From positions 2,687,501 to 2,751,500 of the forward strand of contig NZ_CP121668.1 in NCBI RefSeq assembly GCF_029714425.1: a DNA stretch of 64,000 nucleotides, given 5' to 3'. Within the stretch, counting starts at the first letter, position 1. Every line of letters starts with the position of its first letter. The translations under genes were made by a program, and so were the position numbers. A model generated the notes under the pieces. The model had not been told where the DNA came from. It saw only the letters and a program-made list of their open reading frames with translations, and did not search any database. Shown here in pieces: positions 54,843-63,810 of the stretch. Source of the stretch: Bradyrhizobium sp. CB2312. Its GTDB lineage: Bacteria > Pseudomonadota > Alphaproteobacteria > Rhizobiales > Xanthobacteraceae.

Positions 54843-56546
54843 ATGTCCCACACGATGAGCCGCAGAGCCTATGCGCAGATGTTCGGCCCCACGGTCGGCG
54901 ACAGGGTGCGTCTGGCAGACACTGATCTGTTCATCGAGCCCGAGAAGGACCTAACCATCTACGGCGAAGAGGTGAAATTCGGCGGCGGCAAGGTCATTCG
55001 CGACGGCATGGGACAATCGCAGCTCACGCGCGCGCAGGGTGCGGTCGATACGGTCATCACCAACGCGCTGATCCTCGATAACTGGGGAATCATTAAGGCC
55101 GACATCGCGATCAAGGACGGGCTCATTGCGGCCATCGGCAAGGCGGGTAACCCCGACATTCAGCCGGGTGTTTCGATCATCATCGGGCCGGGCACGGAAA
55201 TTATCGCGGGCGAGGGCAAGATTATCACCGCCGGCGGAATGGATACGCACATTCATTTCATCTGCCCCCAGCAGATCGAGGAAGCGCTTTTCTCCGGTGT
55301 GACAACCATGATGGGCGGTGGCACCGGACCTGCCGCAGGGACGACGGCGACGACTTGTACGCCGGGACCATGGCATATCCATCGGATGCTCGAGGCATTG
55401 GACGCGTTCCCGATGAATTTCGGCGTATTCGGCAAGGGCAATGCGAGCGTGCCCGCGGGTCTGGTCGAACAGATCGAAGCTGGTGCATGTGGCCTGAAGC
55501 TGCACGAAGACTGGGGCGCAACGCCCGCGGCGATCGACTGCTGCCTCTCTGTCGCCGACGACATGGACGTGCAGGTCATGATCCATACCGATTCCCTGAA
55601 CGAAGGCGGATTTGTCGAGCGCACAATAGCGGCGTTCAAGGGCAGGACGATCCATGCGGCCCATACCGAAGGGGCTGGTGGCGGACATGCGCCTGATATC
55701 ATCAAGGTCTGTGGCGAGAGGAATGTCATACCAGCCTCGACAAATCCCACGCGGCCTTACACAGCGAACACGCTCGACGAAGCGCTCGACATGCTGATGG
55801 TGACCCACCATCTGGATCGCCGCATTCCGGAGGATGTCGCGTTCGCGGAGAGTCGCATCCGGAAGGAGACGATCGCCGCAGAGGACATCCTGCACGATCT
55901 CGGCGCCTTCTCGATCGTATCGTCGGATAGCCAGGCGATGGGGCGGGTCGGCGAGGTGATCACACGGACCTGGCAGACCGCCGACAAGATGAAGAAGCAG
56001 TTCGGGCGGTTGCCGGAGGAGACCGGGCAGAACGACAATTTCAGAGCCCGGCGCTACGTCGCGAAATATACGATCAATCCGGCCATCGTGCAGGGAATGT
56101 CACGCCATGTTGGTTCGATCGAGGTCGGAAAGCTCGCAGACATCGTCGTCTGGGATCCGGCGTTCTTCGGGATCAAGCCCGACATGGTCCTGAAATCCGG
56201 CATGATCGCTGCCGCGATCATGGGAGATCCCAATGCATCGATACCGACGCCTCAGCCGGAATATTACCGGCCGATGTTCGGTGCCTTTGGCCGTTCTCCC
56301 GGCAGGAATTCAGTGACCTTCGTCAGTCAGGCTTCGCTCGAAACGACGAGACAGCTGGGCCTCGCAAAGCAACTCCTGCCAGTATCGAACACGCGATCGA
56401 TCGGCAAGCATTCCATGATCCTCAACAACGCGCTGCCTCTCATGGAGGTCGATCCCGAAACCTACGAGGTGCGGGCCGATGGCCGGCTTCTCACTTGTCC
56501 GCCGGTGAATGTGGTCCCGATGGCGCAGCGCTATTTCATGTACTGA
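54843..56546 (+). CDS. ureC: urease alpha subunit (catalytic), flap Cys replaced by Thr
   Basis: UreC holds the dinickel site that hydrolyses urea to ammonia and carbamate. The 567-residue protein keeps the nickel ligands: His136 and His138 (DTHIH), carbamylated Lys219 ([10 protein letters not shown]), His248 (VMIHTD), His274 ([12 protein letters not shown]) and Asp362 (SSDSQAMG). In the mobile flap, however, the sequence is MLMVTHHLD: position 321 is Thr (codon ACC) where most ureases have Cys (MVCHHLD). The general-acid His next to it is kept. Activity is likely altered rather than lost. Confidence 0.93.
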   Translation: MSHTMSRRAYAQMFGPTVGDRVRLADTDLFIEPEKDLTIYGEEVKFGGGKVIRDGMGQSQLTRAQGAVDTVITNALILDNWGIIKADIAIKDGLIAAIGKAGNPDIQPGVSIIIGPGTEIIAGEGKIITAGGMDTHIHFICPQQIEEALFSGVTTMMGGGTGPAAGTTATTCTPGPWHIHRMLEALDAFPMNFGVFGKGNASVPAGLVEQIEAGACGLKLHEDWGATPAAIDCCLSVADDMDVQVMIHTDSLNEGGFVERTIAAFKGRTIHAAHTEGAGGGHAPDIIKVCGERNVIPASTNPTRPYTANTLDEALDMLMVTHHLDRRIPEDVAFAESRIRKETIAAEDILHDLGAFSIVSSDSQAMGRVGEVITRTWQTADKMKKQFGRLPEETGQNDNFRARRYVAKYTINPAIVQGMSRHVGSIEVGKLADIVVWDPAFFGIKPDMVLKSGMIAAAIMGDPNASIPTPQPEYYRPMFGAFGRSPGRNSVTFVSQASLETTRQLGLAKQLLPVSNTRSIGKHSMILNNALPLMEVDPETYEVRADGRLLTCPPVNVVPMAQRYFMY

Positions 56547-56558
56547 CGCGTTGCCGGT

Positions 56559-57269
56559 ATGGCGGGTGCGATGACAGACCAGAGTTATGGACATACGGCG
56601 CTGGCATTCCTGAGGCTGCAGAGCTGGCTTTCGCCGTCGTTCCCGAACGGGGCCTACAGCTACTCGCACGGGCTGGAATGGGCTGTGGAGGCCGGCTATG
56701 TCTCCGACCGGCGCAGCCTGATCGATTGGCTCGAGGCCGACCTTTGCTATGGCTCCGGCCGAAACGAGGCGATCTTTTTCAGCGAAGCCTACCGATGCGT
56801 CGCCGAGGGCGCCGAGGACAAACTTCCGGATCTGGCCGAACTCGCGGCCGCTTCCCGCGGCACATCGGAATTCGTGCTCGAATCCGCGCAACAATCGTCG
56901 GCGTGCCTTGCGACCCTTCGCAGTGTTTGGCCGGATCGAATTCTGGATATTTTCTCCGACCCGGGATGTTCGCCCGTGCTGGCCGTCCTGCTCGGCGCGC
57001 GAGCCGCGCGCGAACGGATAGCGGTCGACATCGCACTTCCAGCATTCCTGCACAGCCACGTCGCCAATCTGGTGAGCGCGGGCGTCCGTTTGGTGCCTCT
57101 CGGTCAGACCGATGGTCAGCTCGCTATTGCGGCGCTCGAGCAGGCGATCCTGTCGCGCAGTGAAATGGCGAGCCGCGAGACGGTCGACGATCTTGGTTCG
57201 GCGGCCGTGATGGTCGAGCTCGCCTCCATCGCGCACGAACTCCAGTATACGAGGTTGTTTCGGTCATGA
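56559..57269 (+). CDS. ureF: urease accessory protein UreF
   Basis: UreF works with UreD and UreG in nickel insertion. The 236-residue sequence has [20 protein letters not shown], then [20 protein letters not shown], a stretch universal in UreF, and ends [17 protein letters not shown]. It starts 12 bases after ureC. No ureE lies between ureC and ureF, unlike many proteobacterial urease operons. Its end overlaps ureG by 4 bases (ATGA). Confidence 0.9.
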   Translation: MAGAMTDQSYGHTALAFLRLQSWLSPSFPNGAYSYSHGLEWAVEAGYVSDRRSLIDWLEADLCYGSGRNEAIFFSEAYRCVAEGAEDKLPDLAELAAASRGTSEFVLESAQQSSACLATLRSVWPDRILDIFSDPGCSPVLAVLLGARAARERIAVDIALPAFLHSHVANLVSAGVRLVPLGQTDGQLAIAALEQAILSRSEMASRETVDDLGSAAVMVELASIAHELQYTRLFRS

Positions 57270-57955
57270 ACACGATTGAACGCGAGAGCATGTCGCTTCG
57301 CACACCTGGCGTCTCGGCAACCAACGGGCCGTTGCGTGTCGGAATCGGCGGTCCCGTCGGCTCCGGAAAGACGGCGCTGGTCGAGGCGCTGTGCAAGCAT
57401 CTGCGCGATTTCTACGAGATCTATGTGATCACCAACGACATCTACACCAAGGAGGATCAGCTCATTCTGACCCGCGCGCAGGCATTGGCAGCAGAGCGCA
57501 TCATGGGGGTGGAAACGGGTGGCTGTCCGCATACGGCGATACGGGAGGACGCATCGATGAACCTGGCGGCGATCCATGACATGAACCTGAAGTTTCCGGA
57601 CGCGGAGCTCTGCTTTGTCGAGTCGGGCGGTGACAATCTCGCCGCAACCTTCAGCCCGGAGCTTGTGGATTTGACCATCTACGTGATCGACGTTGCCGCC
57701 GGAGAGAAGATCCCGCGGAAAGGGGGGCCTGGGATCATGCGATCCGACCTGCTGGTGATCAACAAGATCGACCTCGCCCCCCTGGTGGGCGCGAATCTGG
57801 AGATCATGGAAGCGGACGCGCGAAGGATGCGTGGCGCGCGACCGTTCGTCTTCTCCAACCTGAAGAATGGCCATGGTGTCGATGAGATCGCGGGCTTCAT
57901 TCTGCAAAAGGGCGGGTTGTCCGCCGCGTCGCTCTCGGGGACGGCCCATCGATGA
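57266..57955 (+). CDS. ureG: urease accessory GTPase UreG
   Basis: UreG is a SIMIBI-class GTPase that delivers nickel with UreD and UreF. It has the P-loop [17 protein letters not shown], the nickel-binding CPH in [15 protein letters not shown], the [15 protein letters not shown] switch region and [10 protein letters not shown]. The 229-residue protein has a short extra N-terminus but no His-rich tail. In the absence of UreE it must obtain nickel from another protein. It overlaps the chorismate mutase gene (ATGA). Confidence 0.93.
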   Translation: MNTIERESMSLRTPGVSATNGPLRVGIGGPVGSGKTALVEALCKHLRDFYEIYVITNDIYTKEDQLILTRAQALAAERIMGVETGGCPHTAIREDASMNLAAIHDMNLKFPDAELCFVESGGDNLAATFSPELVDLTIYVIDVAAGEKIPRKGGPGIMRSDLLVINKIDLAPLVGANLEIMEADARRMRGARPFVFSNLKNGHGVDEIAGFILQKGGLSAASLSGTAHR

Positions 57956-58263
57956 CGGATCCTCACCAGGAGTTTGCCGGCGATCTGGCCGAACTGCGCC
58001 GCAGCATCGACAATCTGGATGCGGCGATGGTGCACCTGCTTGCCGAACGCTTTCGCTGTACTCATGCGATCGGAGAGCTCAAGGCGCGACATGGACTGGC
58101 CTCTCGGGATCCCAGACGTGAGGCGGCGCAATTGAAGCGGCTTCGCACGCTCGCCGCCCAGAGCGGGCTCGATCCGGAGTTTACCCAGAAACTCCATGCT
58201 CTGGTCGTTCGAGAAGTCGTCAACAATCATGAGGCGATGAAGTTCGAGTCGGGAGCCGGCTAG
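57952..58263 (+). CDS. chorismate mutase (AroQ type)
   Basis: This is a single AroQ-fold chorismate mutase of 103 residues. It has [21 protein letters not shown], the active-site Arg/Lys in [19 protein letters not shown] and the C-terminal helix [20 protein letters not shown]. Its family includes isochorismate-pyruvate lyases, so a role outside aromatic amino acid synthesis is possible. The ATG overlaps the ureG stop, which makes it part of the urease transcript, an odd pairing. Confidence 0.88.
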   Translation: MTDPHQEFAGDLAELRRSIDNLDAAMVHLLAERFRCTHAIGELKARHGLASRDPRREAAQLKRLRTLAAQSGLDPEFTQKLHALVVREVVNNHEAMKFESGAG

Positions 58264-58334
58264 GGCGATGAATATCATCGCATGCTCCGGCGAAACGAGA
58301 TCCAGCTGAGAGCCGTCGTCGCTGGGAGCGGCAT

Positions 58335-58862
58335 TTGTCGAGTTGTCTGCACAACTGCGCCGCCGCTCTGGCGATCGCGTCGAGGTCCCTGGATGCGGAC
58401 GACCCCGGAAACGTCGACTATGCGACGCTGTACAAGGCGATCGGCGATGGGAAGGAATTTCGCATGCTCGTCAACGTGTTCAGCCTGTCAAGTTCACGGC
58501 ACGAGTGCGGCGGACCTCGCATCAAAGCGAGCGTGCGGTCTGACGGATACATGATCCAGCCGGACGATCGCTTTTGCGACGGCCCATTTTACGGTGAGAT
58601 CGGACAGGCGATCAGAGAATTCCTGTCGCTCAGGGTGCATGCAAATGGCAAGACCGAAACGCGCACAATGATCCTGGACGGCGTCAAGCTTGCCCGCGAG
58701 GCAATGCTGCCGGCAAAGTTTGCCGGCTGCCCTACTCGAAGTGCGTCGCCGCGCAGGATCGCCGACAATTGGATTTTGGGGACCACAGCTTTGCTGGCGG
58801 ATGCGCGCAAGCGGGCGTTGGCCAAGGTGACTAAGTCGATCTGTGCTGATGCGCGCGCATAG
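58335..58862 (+). CDS. hypothetical protein (175 aa)
   Basis: This frame runs from a TTG through DYATLYKAIGDGKEFRMLVN, then ECGGPRIKASVRSDGYMIQP and REFLSLRVHANGKTET to ICADARA. Codon choice matches the surrounding genes and hydrophobic residues are evenly spread. The exact start is uncertain: the frame upstream lacks an ATG with a ribosome-binding site. No domain is recognised. It follows chorismate mutase on the same strand. Confidence 0.45.
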   Translation: MSSCLHNCAAALAIASRSLDADDPGNVDYATLYKAIGDGKEFRMLVNVFSLSSSRHECGGPRIKASVRSDGYMIQPDDRFCDGPFYGEIGQAIREFLSLRVHANGKTETRTMILDGVKLAREAMLPAKFAGCPTRSASPRRIADNWILGTTALLADARKRALAKVTKSICADARA

Positions 58863-59258
58863 TAGCACCGAACGCGTGCTGAAGAATAAGGACGTCAGAG
58901 GGCAGCGGTTGGCGGATCCCGCTGACCAACTATCTGACCAACAATGGATTTTGTAGCAATATCGCTAGCAGGCCAGAGATCAGATCGTAACCTGCAGCGA
59001 ATGTCGGTATCGGTGGTTGCGCCTCCGGGATTTGAACCTACTCGCCGACGATTTTAGACTAGCCGGCGACGGATTTCGCACGAACGGCGGTTTTTGGCGG
59101 ACTGTCGAGGCCCGACGTTCCGAATTGGGCTGCTCGCCGATAAGGAAATAGGGCTTCCAAAATAGTGTGGTTCGCGATGTAGCTGACCCGTGACTCGAAC
59201 CCCCGACGGTAGTGACGAATCTCAAAATGCGGCCGTGAGCCGAGAGTCCTCGCACAGG
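58863..59258. other. gap beside the integrase; tRNA-like T-loop motifs, no intact RNA
   Basis: About 400 bases without a supported gene. On the minus strand GGTTCAAATCCCGG (near 59020-59035) and GGGTTCGAGTCACGG (near 59184-59206) resemble T-arm sequences but the stems do not pair and no cloverleaf fits. They may be decayed attachment-site copies. Confidence 0.35.
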
Positions 59259-60620
59259 CTAGGCGGCCCGCCGGATCCCTCGATTCGCATCGAGATTGAC
59301 TCGCCTGATCCTATTATCTTTGGTCGCTCGTTGGCTCGCTCCACGCCCCAGCCAATCTTGCAAGGCTCGCACGTCGGTAAGGGACGTCCCTAAAGCGGCG
59401 AACACGGCGCTGCTGATCGCTTGCTGCTGGCTCCTTAGATGGTTCTCAAGGAGCTTGTGTCGGGTGATATACCCGGCGTTCACGCCCGGGATGGCGTGAT
59501 TCATCAGGAGCTTTGCGTCAACCTCAGAGACAGCGGCTGATGTCGCGATGGTTCGGAATGTTTGACGAAGGTCATTACCCCACCTGGAGAGCGTATCTCG
59601 ATCCTCCTTTGTTTCTGCTACGTGGCCTGACTCGCTGTCGGCGGGGAATACCCATTCCCGTGCCTGAGCCGGATACATCGTCCTGCCAAAGCGAATCGCC
59701 CGAACGAGACACAGGATCATTTCCCACGACAGCGGAATATCGAAAGCACGTTTCCTGCCGCCTTTGGGTTTGGCGATGTGCAGCGTTCGCCGCCGAAAAT
59801 CGATGTGGGTGGGCTTGACCTCCTGCAACGCAGTCGGCCTGGATCCAGAAGGCAGCGTGAACAAGTGAAATTCTCGCCGGACTGGATTGTCGAGGGCGGC
59901 CAGTTCTGTGAACCATCCTTTAAGATCGCCGGCGCCCATTCCGGTGTCGCGGCGCTCTTCCTGGTTCCAGTCGACAGCATCTGCGGGGTTGTCGGGCGGC
60001 AGTGACCTATTGGTCTTGCGGGCGTGATTGTAGATCGCGCGCAGCGTTCGCATGCTCCCGTTCGCCATGTATGGACCATTCGACTTGGTGATCTCGTCGT
60101 GTTTCTTTGCCGCTCGCGCGGGATCCAGTCCCAGTTCGCGCAATGGGACATCCAGCCATTCCATGAAGATCCGTTCGACGTGATCGCGATAGCCGCTTAT
60201 CGTCTTTTCACTCCGACCTTTTCGAATGAGGTGGGCTTCCAGATATCGCTGCCAAGCTTCGCGAAGCGTGATCTCCGCTGCGAGCGGCCTATTCGGGACC
60301 TTTCCAGCGGTGTCGGCAGGCTGATCCTCCTTCGCCGCTTTTGGGTGCTTCCCTTGGCTGATCTGCGCCAGGTATTCCTTCGCTGTGGCGCGCGCAGTCC
60401 GGGTCGACATCTCGGAAGTATCCCCGATAGAGACCCTGATAGATGAGGCGCGTTTTCCGTCTCGGCGGAGATCGGCTTGAATTGTGAAGGTACGCTTTCG
60501 CTTTCCGATGACGACGAAGAAGCCTTTCAGTTCGGCGTCGCGTGCCAAATACCAGCCATCTTTCGGAGTAGGCAATTGGGCGATCGTCTTGTCAGTCAGC
60601 AGAATGCGAACGTCAGCCAT
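59259..60620 (-). CDS. tyrosine-type site-specific integrase
   Basis: This phage/island-type tyrosine recombinase of 453 residues has an N-terminal arm-binding domain (LTDKTIAQLPTPKDGWYLAR, then KRKRTFTIQADLRRDGKRAS), a SAM-like core-binding region (LREAWQRYLEAHLIRKGRSE) and the catalytic domain. Active-site residues: Arg in PSGSRPTALQEVK, Lys in KPKGGRKRAFDIP, the Arg of NDLRQTFRTIA, His in LMNHAIP, and nucleophile Tyr in GYITRHKLL. The HxxR box reads NDLR, so the first His is Asn. A tRNA-Lys-like fragment lies 180 bases upstream, so this marks a genomic island boundary. Confidence 0.88.
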   Translation of the reverse strand: MADVRILLTDKTIAQLPTPKDGWYLARDAELKGFFVVIGKRKRTFTIQADLRRDGKRASSIRVSIGDTSEMSTRTARATAKEYLAQISQGKHPKAAKEDQPADTAGKVPNRPLAAEITLREAWQRYLEAHLIRKGRSEKTISGYRDHVERIFMEWLDVPLRELGLDPARAAKKHDEITKSNGPYMANGSMRTLRAIYNHARKTNRSLPPDNPADAVDWNQEERRDTGMGAGDLKGWFTELAALDNPVRREFHLFTLPSGSRPTALQEVKPTHIDFRRRTLHIAKPKGGRKRAFDIPLSWEMILCLVRAIRFGRTMYPAQAREWVFPADSESGHVAETKEDRDTLSRWGNDLRQTFRTIATSAAVSEVDAKLLMNHAIPGVNAGYITRHKLLENHLRSQQQAISSAVFAALGTSLTDVRALQDWLGRGASQRATKDNRIRRVNLDANRGIRRAA

Positions 60621-61178
60621 GATAGATGTCCTGACACACTAAAACGGTTTTCAAACGGTGTTGGTGAATCGAAGTGTTTGAAGGTTTGAGTGCGAAGGAC
60701 TGCGACGCTATGCGAGAAGGCCCTACAAACAAAGGGCTTCTTAAATGATCGTGGTAGCGTAGCGAGCATTTAGAAACACCAGCGATTTGATCGTGTTGAA
60801 CTCTTAATCAGCGGGTCCCTGGTGGGCCCATCAAATAAAAATCAATTGCTTGCAGCGATTGAGCACCAGAACGGGCTCTTCGGTTGGACGTTTTCGGCAC
60901 CTAACTGCACTCAGGGCTGCTCGATCTTGCCAAGCTTTCGCGCTGACGCAACTCGTCATCACGATCGCGCAGGTTTTCAATTTGCAAACGAAGCCCGACT
61001 TCATGCCAGCCGACAAACGGATGAAATCCTCAGCGTCTAGAGCGATCTTCCGATCAACGGCTGCGTGATCTCGCTAGTGCCGCCATAGCGAGATCGGACG
61101 AATCCGTGCGGATGATTCTCAGTCGGAGGATGGCGGATGGCGCAGCGCAGTCAGCCGACCGTCCGTCAATCTGATTAC
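60621..61178. other. 560-base gap upstream of the integrase
   Basis: No gene is supported. It contains the tRNA-Lys-like fragment at 60799-60833 and has lower GC than its surroundings around 60720-60850. Confidence 0.35.
60799..60833 (+). repeat. tRNA-Lys-like fragment, candidate attachment site remnant
   Basis: ACTCTTAATCAGCGGGTCCC resembles the anticodon loop (CTT), 3' stem and variable region of tRNA-Lys. It is followed by TGGTGGGCCCATC, which skips the T-loop but recalls the tRNA 3' end. Tyrosine integrases often use such 3' tRNA portions as att sites. The 5' half of the tRNA is missing. Confidence 0.4.
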
Positions 61179-61736
61179 TCACCTCTTTCCGTACTCCGTG
61201 AATACGTAGTCGCGGTTCTGCACCACCGTGTGGCACGCGAACCCGCACTTCGCGTCGTTTTCCTGCGGCGGTTTGGAGGCTGCGGTAGAGGGCTTAAACA
61301 TATCGGACGCCGCGTCATAGTCGAACGCGCCCCAGCCCCATCCGCCGCTATCCGCGAATCTCTTGCTGTCCTTCACCATGAAATCAACGTCGTGCTGCGT
61401 ACCTGGCACGGATGGCTGGCCGGGATACGCCTCTTGTTTTTTCGGCATCCAATGAATTTTCGCCATTTTCGCGCCGTCCGGGAAAGGCTTGCCATTGCCG
61501 GGCACGCCTTCCTTGTAGGCGCTGATCATTGCCGGATTCCCCACGATCACAGCAATGAGGCCTTCGTTCTCACTGATCGCGATCACCGGCCAGTCCTCGT
61601 ATCCCCTGAACTCTGAGAACGCGAGCCCATTCGGGACTTGCACAGTGTACTTGTCCTGCGCAGAAATCGCGACACCAGCTGCCAAGACGGCGAGCGACAC
61701 CGAAATACTTAGACGGATCAGCGTGCTCTTTTTCAT
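61179..61736 (-). CDS. cytochrome P460-family protein with CX3CH haem motif
   Basis: The 185-residue precursor starts MKKSTLIRLSISVSLAVLAA with a signal peptide ending ISAQD. The mature part has VPNGLAFSEFRGYEDWPVIA and DFMVKDSKRFADSGGWGWG, the P460-family core. The haem-binding site is CGFACH (Cys164, Cys168, His169), with three residues between the cysteines rather than two. The gene is separated from the two P460 genes near 50 kb by an integrase and other genes, so it is a separate acquisition. Confidence 0.86.
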   Translation of the reverse strand: MKKSTLIRLSISVSLAVLAAGVAISAQDKYTVQVPNGLAFSEFRGYEDWPVIAISENEGLIAVIVGNPAMISAYKEGVPGNGKPFPDGAKMAKIHWMPKKQEAYPGQPSVPGTQHDVDFMVKDSKRFADSGGWGWGAFDYDAASDMFKPSTAASKPPQENDAKCGFACHTVVQNRDYVFTEYGKR

Positions 61737-61920
61737 TGTCGCATCTCCCTCATTCGATCTAGCGGGGGATAACTCTTTGTCGAAATCGCCTTGTCGTATT
61801 GTCTTCTCCGAGGCTCAAGACTGCGCCGACCGTTGGTCAGGTGTTTCCGGCGGACTCAACGGGTCTCCGCATGGCAGGAACGAAGCTGCGAAAAGGTGGC
61901 ACCTCGGCTCGGCCGTAACG

Positions 61921-62690
61921 TCAGGACTTGATGAAGGCCAGTAGATCGACGTTGATGGTGGGCGCTTCCGTCGTCGGCATTCCATGCGGAAAACCCCTGT
62001 ACGTCTTCAGCGTCCCCTTCTTCAGAAGCTCGGCCGAAAGCGGAGCCGAGTCCGCATACGGGACGATCTGATCGTCGTCCCCGTGCATCACCAGGACGGG
62101 GATGGTAATCTTCTTGAGGTCATCGGTGAAATCGGTCTGCGAAAATGCGACGATCCCGTCGTAATGTGCCTTGGCGCCGCCCATCATACCCTGGCGCCAC
62201 CAATTGTCGACGACGGCCTGCGAAGTCTTGGCGCCGGGTCGATTGTAGCCGTAGAACGGCCCCGCCGCGAAATCGCGATAGAATTGTGAACGGTTGCCGG
62301 CGACTTGGGCCTGAAGTCCGTGGAAAACCTCCTTCGGAAGGTCGCCCGGATTGGCATCGGTCCTCACCATGAGAGGCGGCACCGACGAGATCATGACAGC
62401 CTTTGCGGCTCGCGCTTCCCCATGCCTTGCCAGATAGTGCGCCACCTCGCCGCCGCCGGTGGAATGTCCGATGTGAATTGCATCTTTCAAGTCGAGATGC
62501 GCAGTCAGAGCTGCGAGATCGTCGGCATAATGATCCATGTCGTGGCCGTCAGCCGTCTGGCTGGAGCGGCCGTGACCGCGGCGGTCGAGGGCGACGACGC
62601 GATAGCCCTGATTGAGGAAGAACAGCATCTGCGTGTCCCAGTCGTCGGCCGACAGCGGCCAACCGTGGCTGAAGACGATCGGCTGGCCCG
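61921..62690 (-). pseudogene. haloperoxidase-type alpha/beta hydrolase lacking its N-terminus
   Basis: The frame contains [40 protein letters not shown] and GRSSQT, the nucleophile [20 protein letters not shown], the acid in [14 protein letters not shown] and His in [10 protein letters not shown]. This is the non-haem chloroperoxidase family, normally about 275 residues. Upstream of SGQPIV the sequence changes to an unrelated one with an in-frame stop and no start codon; the first 20 or so residues (the MxxFTTxDGTxIxYKDWG part) are gone. An internal ATG at 62628 would drop the oxyanion strand. The coding end is intact. Confidence 0.75.
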
Positions 62691-62904
62691 AGCCCGATGA
62701 GCTTCGGCCTGATCGTGCCGAAGCTGATCATCGACTACTTCGCCGACCAGCGCGCCCCGCCAACGAGGACCGCGCGGAACTCGGTAGGCGCCGCAAAAGG
62801 CTGTGGTGACCGACCTGTCTTTGGTCTAAGGTCCGGGCCGTTCAGGCAACGAAGCCATGATCACACCGTCGGCGCAGGACAGCGAGGTTCTTTCGTTCGG
62901 GCCT
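62691..62904. other. recombination junction between two broken genes
   Basis: About 210 bases separate the broken haloperoxidase from the broken exporter. On the plus strand [20 protein letters not shown] reads like a protein fragment of unknown origin. The sequence belongs to neither neighbour. Confidence 0.4.
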
Positions 62905-63732
62905 TTAGCAAGCTACTGCGACGCCAGCCGCGATGACGTCGAACCACAGTGGTACCGCCAGCCCGGGCGGGTCGATCGGCAGCGTTTCATTCGTCAGGGT
63001 GAGCCCCAGCAGCAGTCCGGTCGAGATGGCCAGCACGACGAGCCCGGCGTACATCAGCCGGGCCGCGCCGAGGTGAATGCGGCCCCTGATGAGGTCGATC
63101 GCGCCGTTGAGAATATGCGGCCCCGGAACCAGCACCATGCAAGGGCACACGACGACGAGACGGAACGCGGTGCTCAACTGATAGCGCGCCGCCCATCCTC
63201 CGATGAGGCCGGCGAGCAACGTTGCGCAGAACGGCTGAACGAAGATGTTTGTGCTGACGCCGCCGAGGGCGCGGCGCAGCAGGCCGCCGGCGCCGGCGCT
63301 CGCGAAGATGACGAGCGCAGCAGGCATGTGCTGTATGCCGAAAATGATGGCCAGCGAGACCGCGCCGGCTGCCGCAGCCAGGGCAAAGAGCCACGCGGGT
63401 GCCGGCGGCGCTTTGGCGATGACCTCGATGCGCTTGCGCGCCGCTTCCGGCGACAGCCGGTCGGCCTCGATATCCGCCACCGCCTGCATCGCGGAAGCGA
63501 CGCGATCCATGTCGACCCCGACAGGGTCGGCTGCCGCGTAGGAAATCGACCTGGTCCCGCCGCTCTCCTCATTCAATTGCAATTGGCCCCAGCGCGGCAA
63601 GAGCTCTGCCTTGACGCCGAGCTTCTTGCCGAGCCGCTGGATCGCGGCGACGATCTGGTCTGTCGCCTGGCCGTTCACGTAGAGGACCGTCGCGAACGCG
63701 AGGATCAGGTTGGAACGCTCCTCACTGGTCAT
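62905..63732 (-). CDS. threonine/serine exporter (ThrE/DUF1212) family, C-terminally truncated
   Basis: ThrE-type exporters have an N-terminal cytoplasmic/hydrolase-like domain and two sets of membrane helices. This 275-residue protein has the start LILAFATVLYVNGQATDQIV, then WLFALAAAAGAVSLAIIFG, GGLLRRALGGVSTNIFVQPF and CMVLVPGPHILNGAIDL, the typical Pro-Gly-Pro motif. It ends WFDVIAAGVAVAC-stop, where full-length relatives of 400 or more residues continue with further helices. The last codons run into the junction region, so the stop is probably accidental. Confidence 0.8.
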   Translation of the reverse strand: MTSEERSNLILAFATVLYVNGQATDQIVAAIQRLGKKLGVKAELLPRWGQLQLNEESGGTRSISYAAADPVGVDMDRVASAMQAVADIEADRLSPEAARKRIEVIAKAPPAPAWLFALAAAAGAVSLAIIFGIQHMPAALVIFASAGAGGLLRRALGGVSTNIFVQPFCATLLAGLIGGWAARYQLSTAFRLVVVCPCMVLVPGPHILNGAIDLIRGRIHLGAARLMYAGLVVLAISTGLLLGLTLTNETLPIDPPGLAVPLWFDVIAAGVAVAC

Positions 63733-63810
63733 GGCCCTTCTCTTGTCGCTATGCGGGAGATCGGGGACCGCCCGCGACCGGGACGGTCCCCGCCCGAGTA
63801 CGTCCGTTCT

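Noticed and set aside
54951..55895. Minus-strand 314-codon frame inside ureC
   Set aside because: Antisense to the most conserved part of UreC; clearly a shadow.
59018..59210. Two sequences resembling tRNA T-arms next to the integrase
   Set aside because: Neighbouring stems do not pair and no acceptor, D- or anticodon arms can be drawn, so I do not call tRNA genes.
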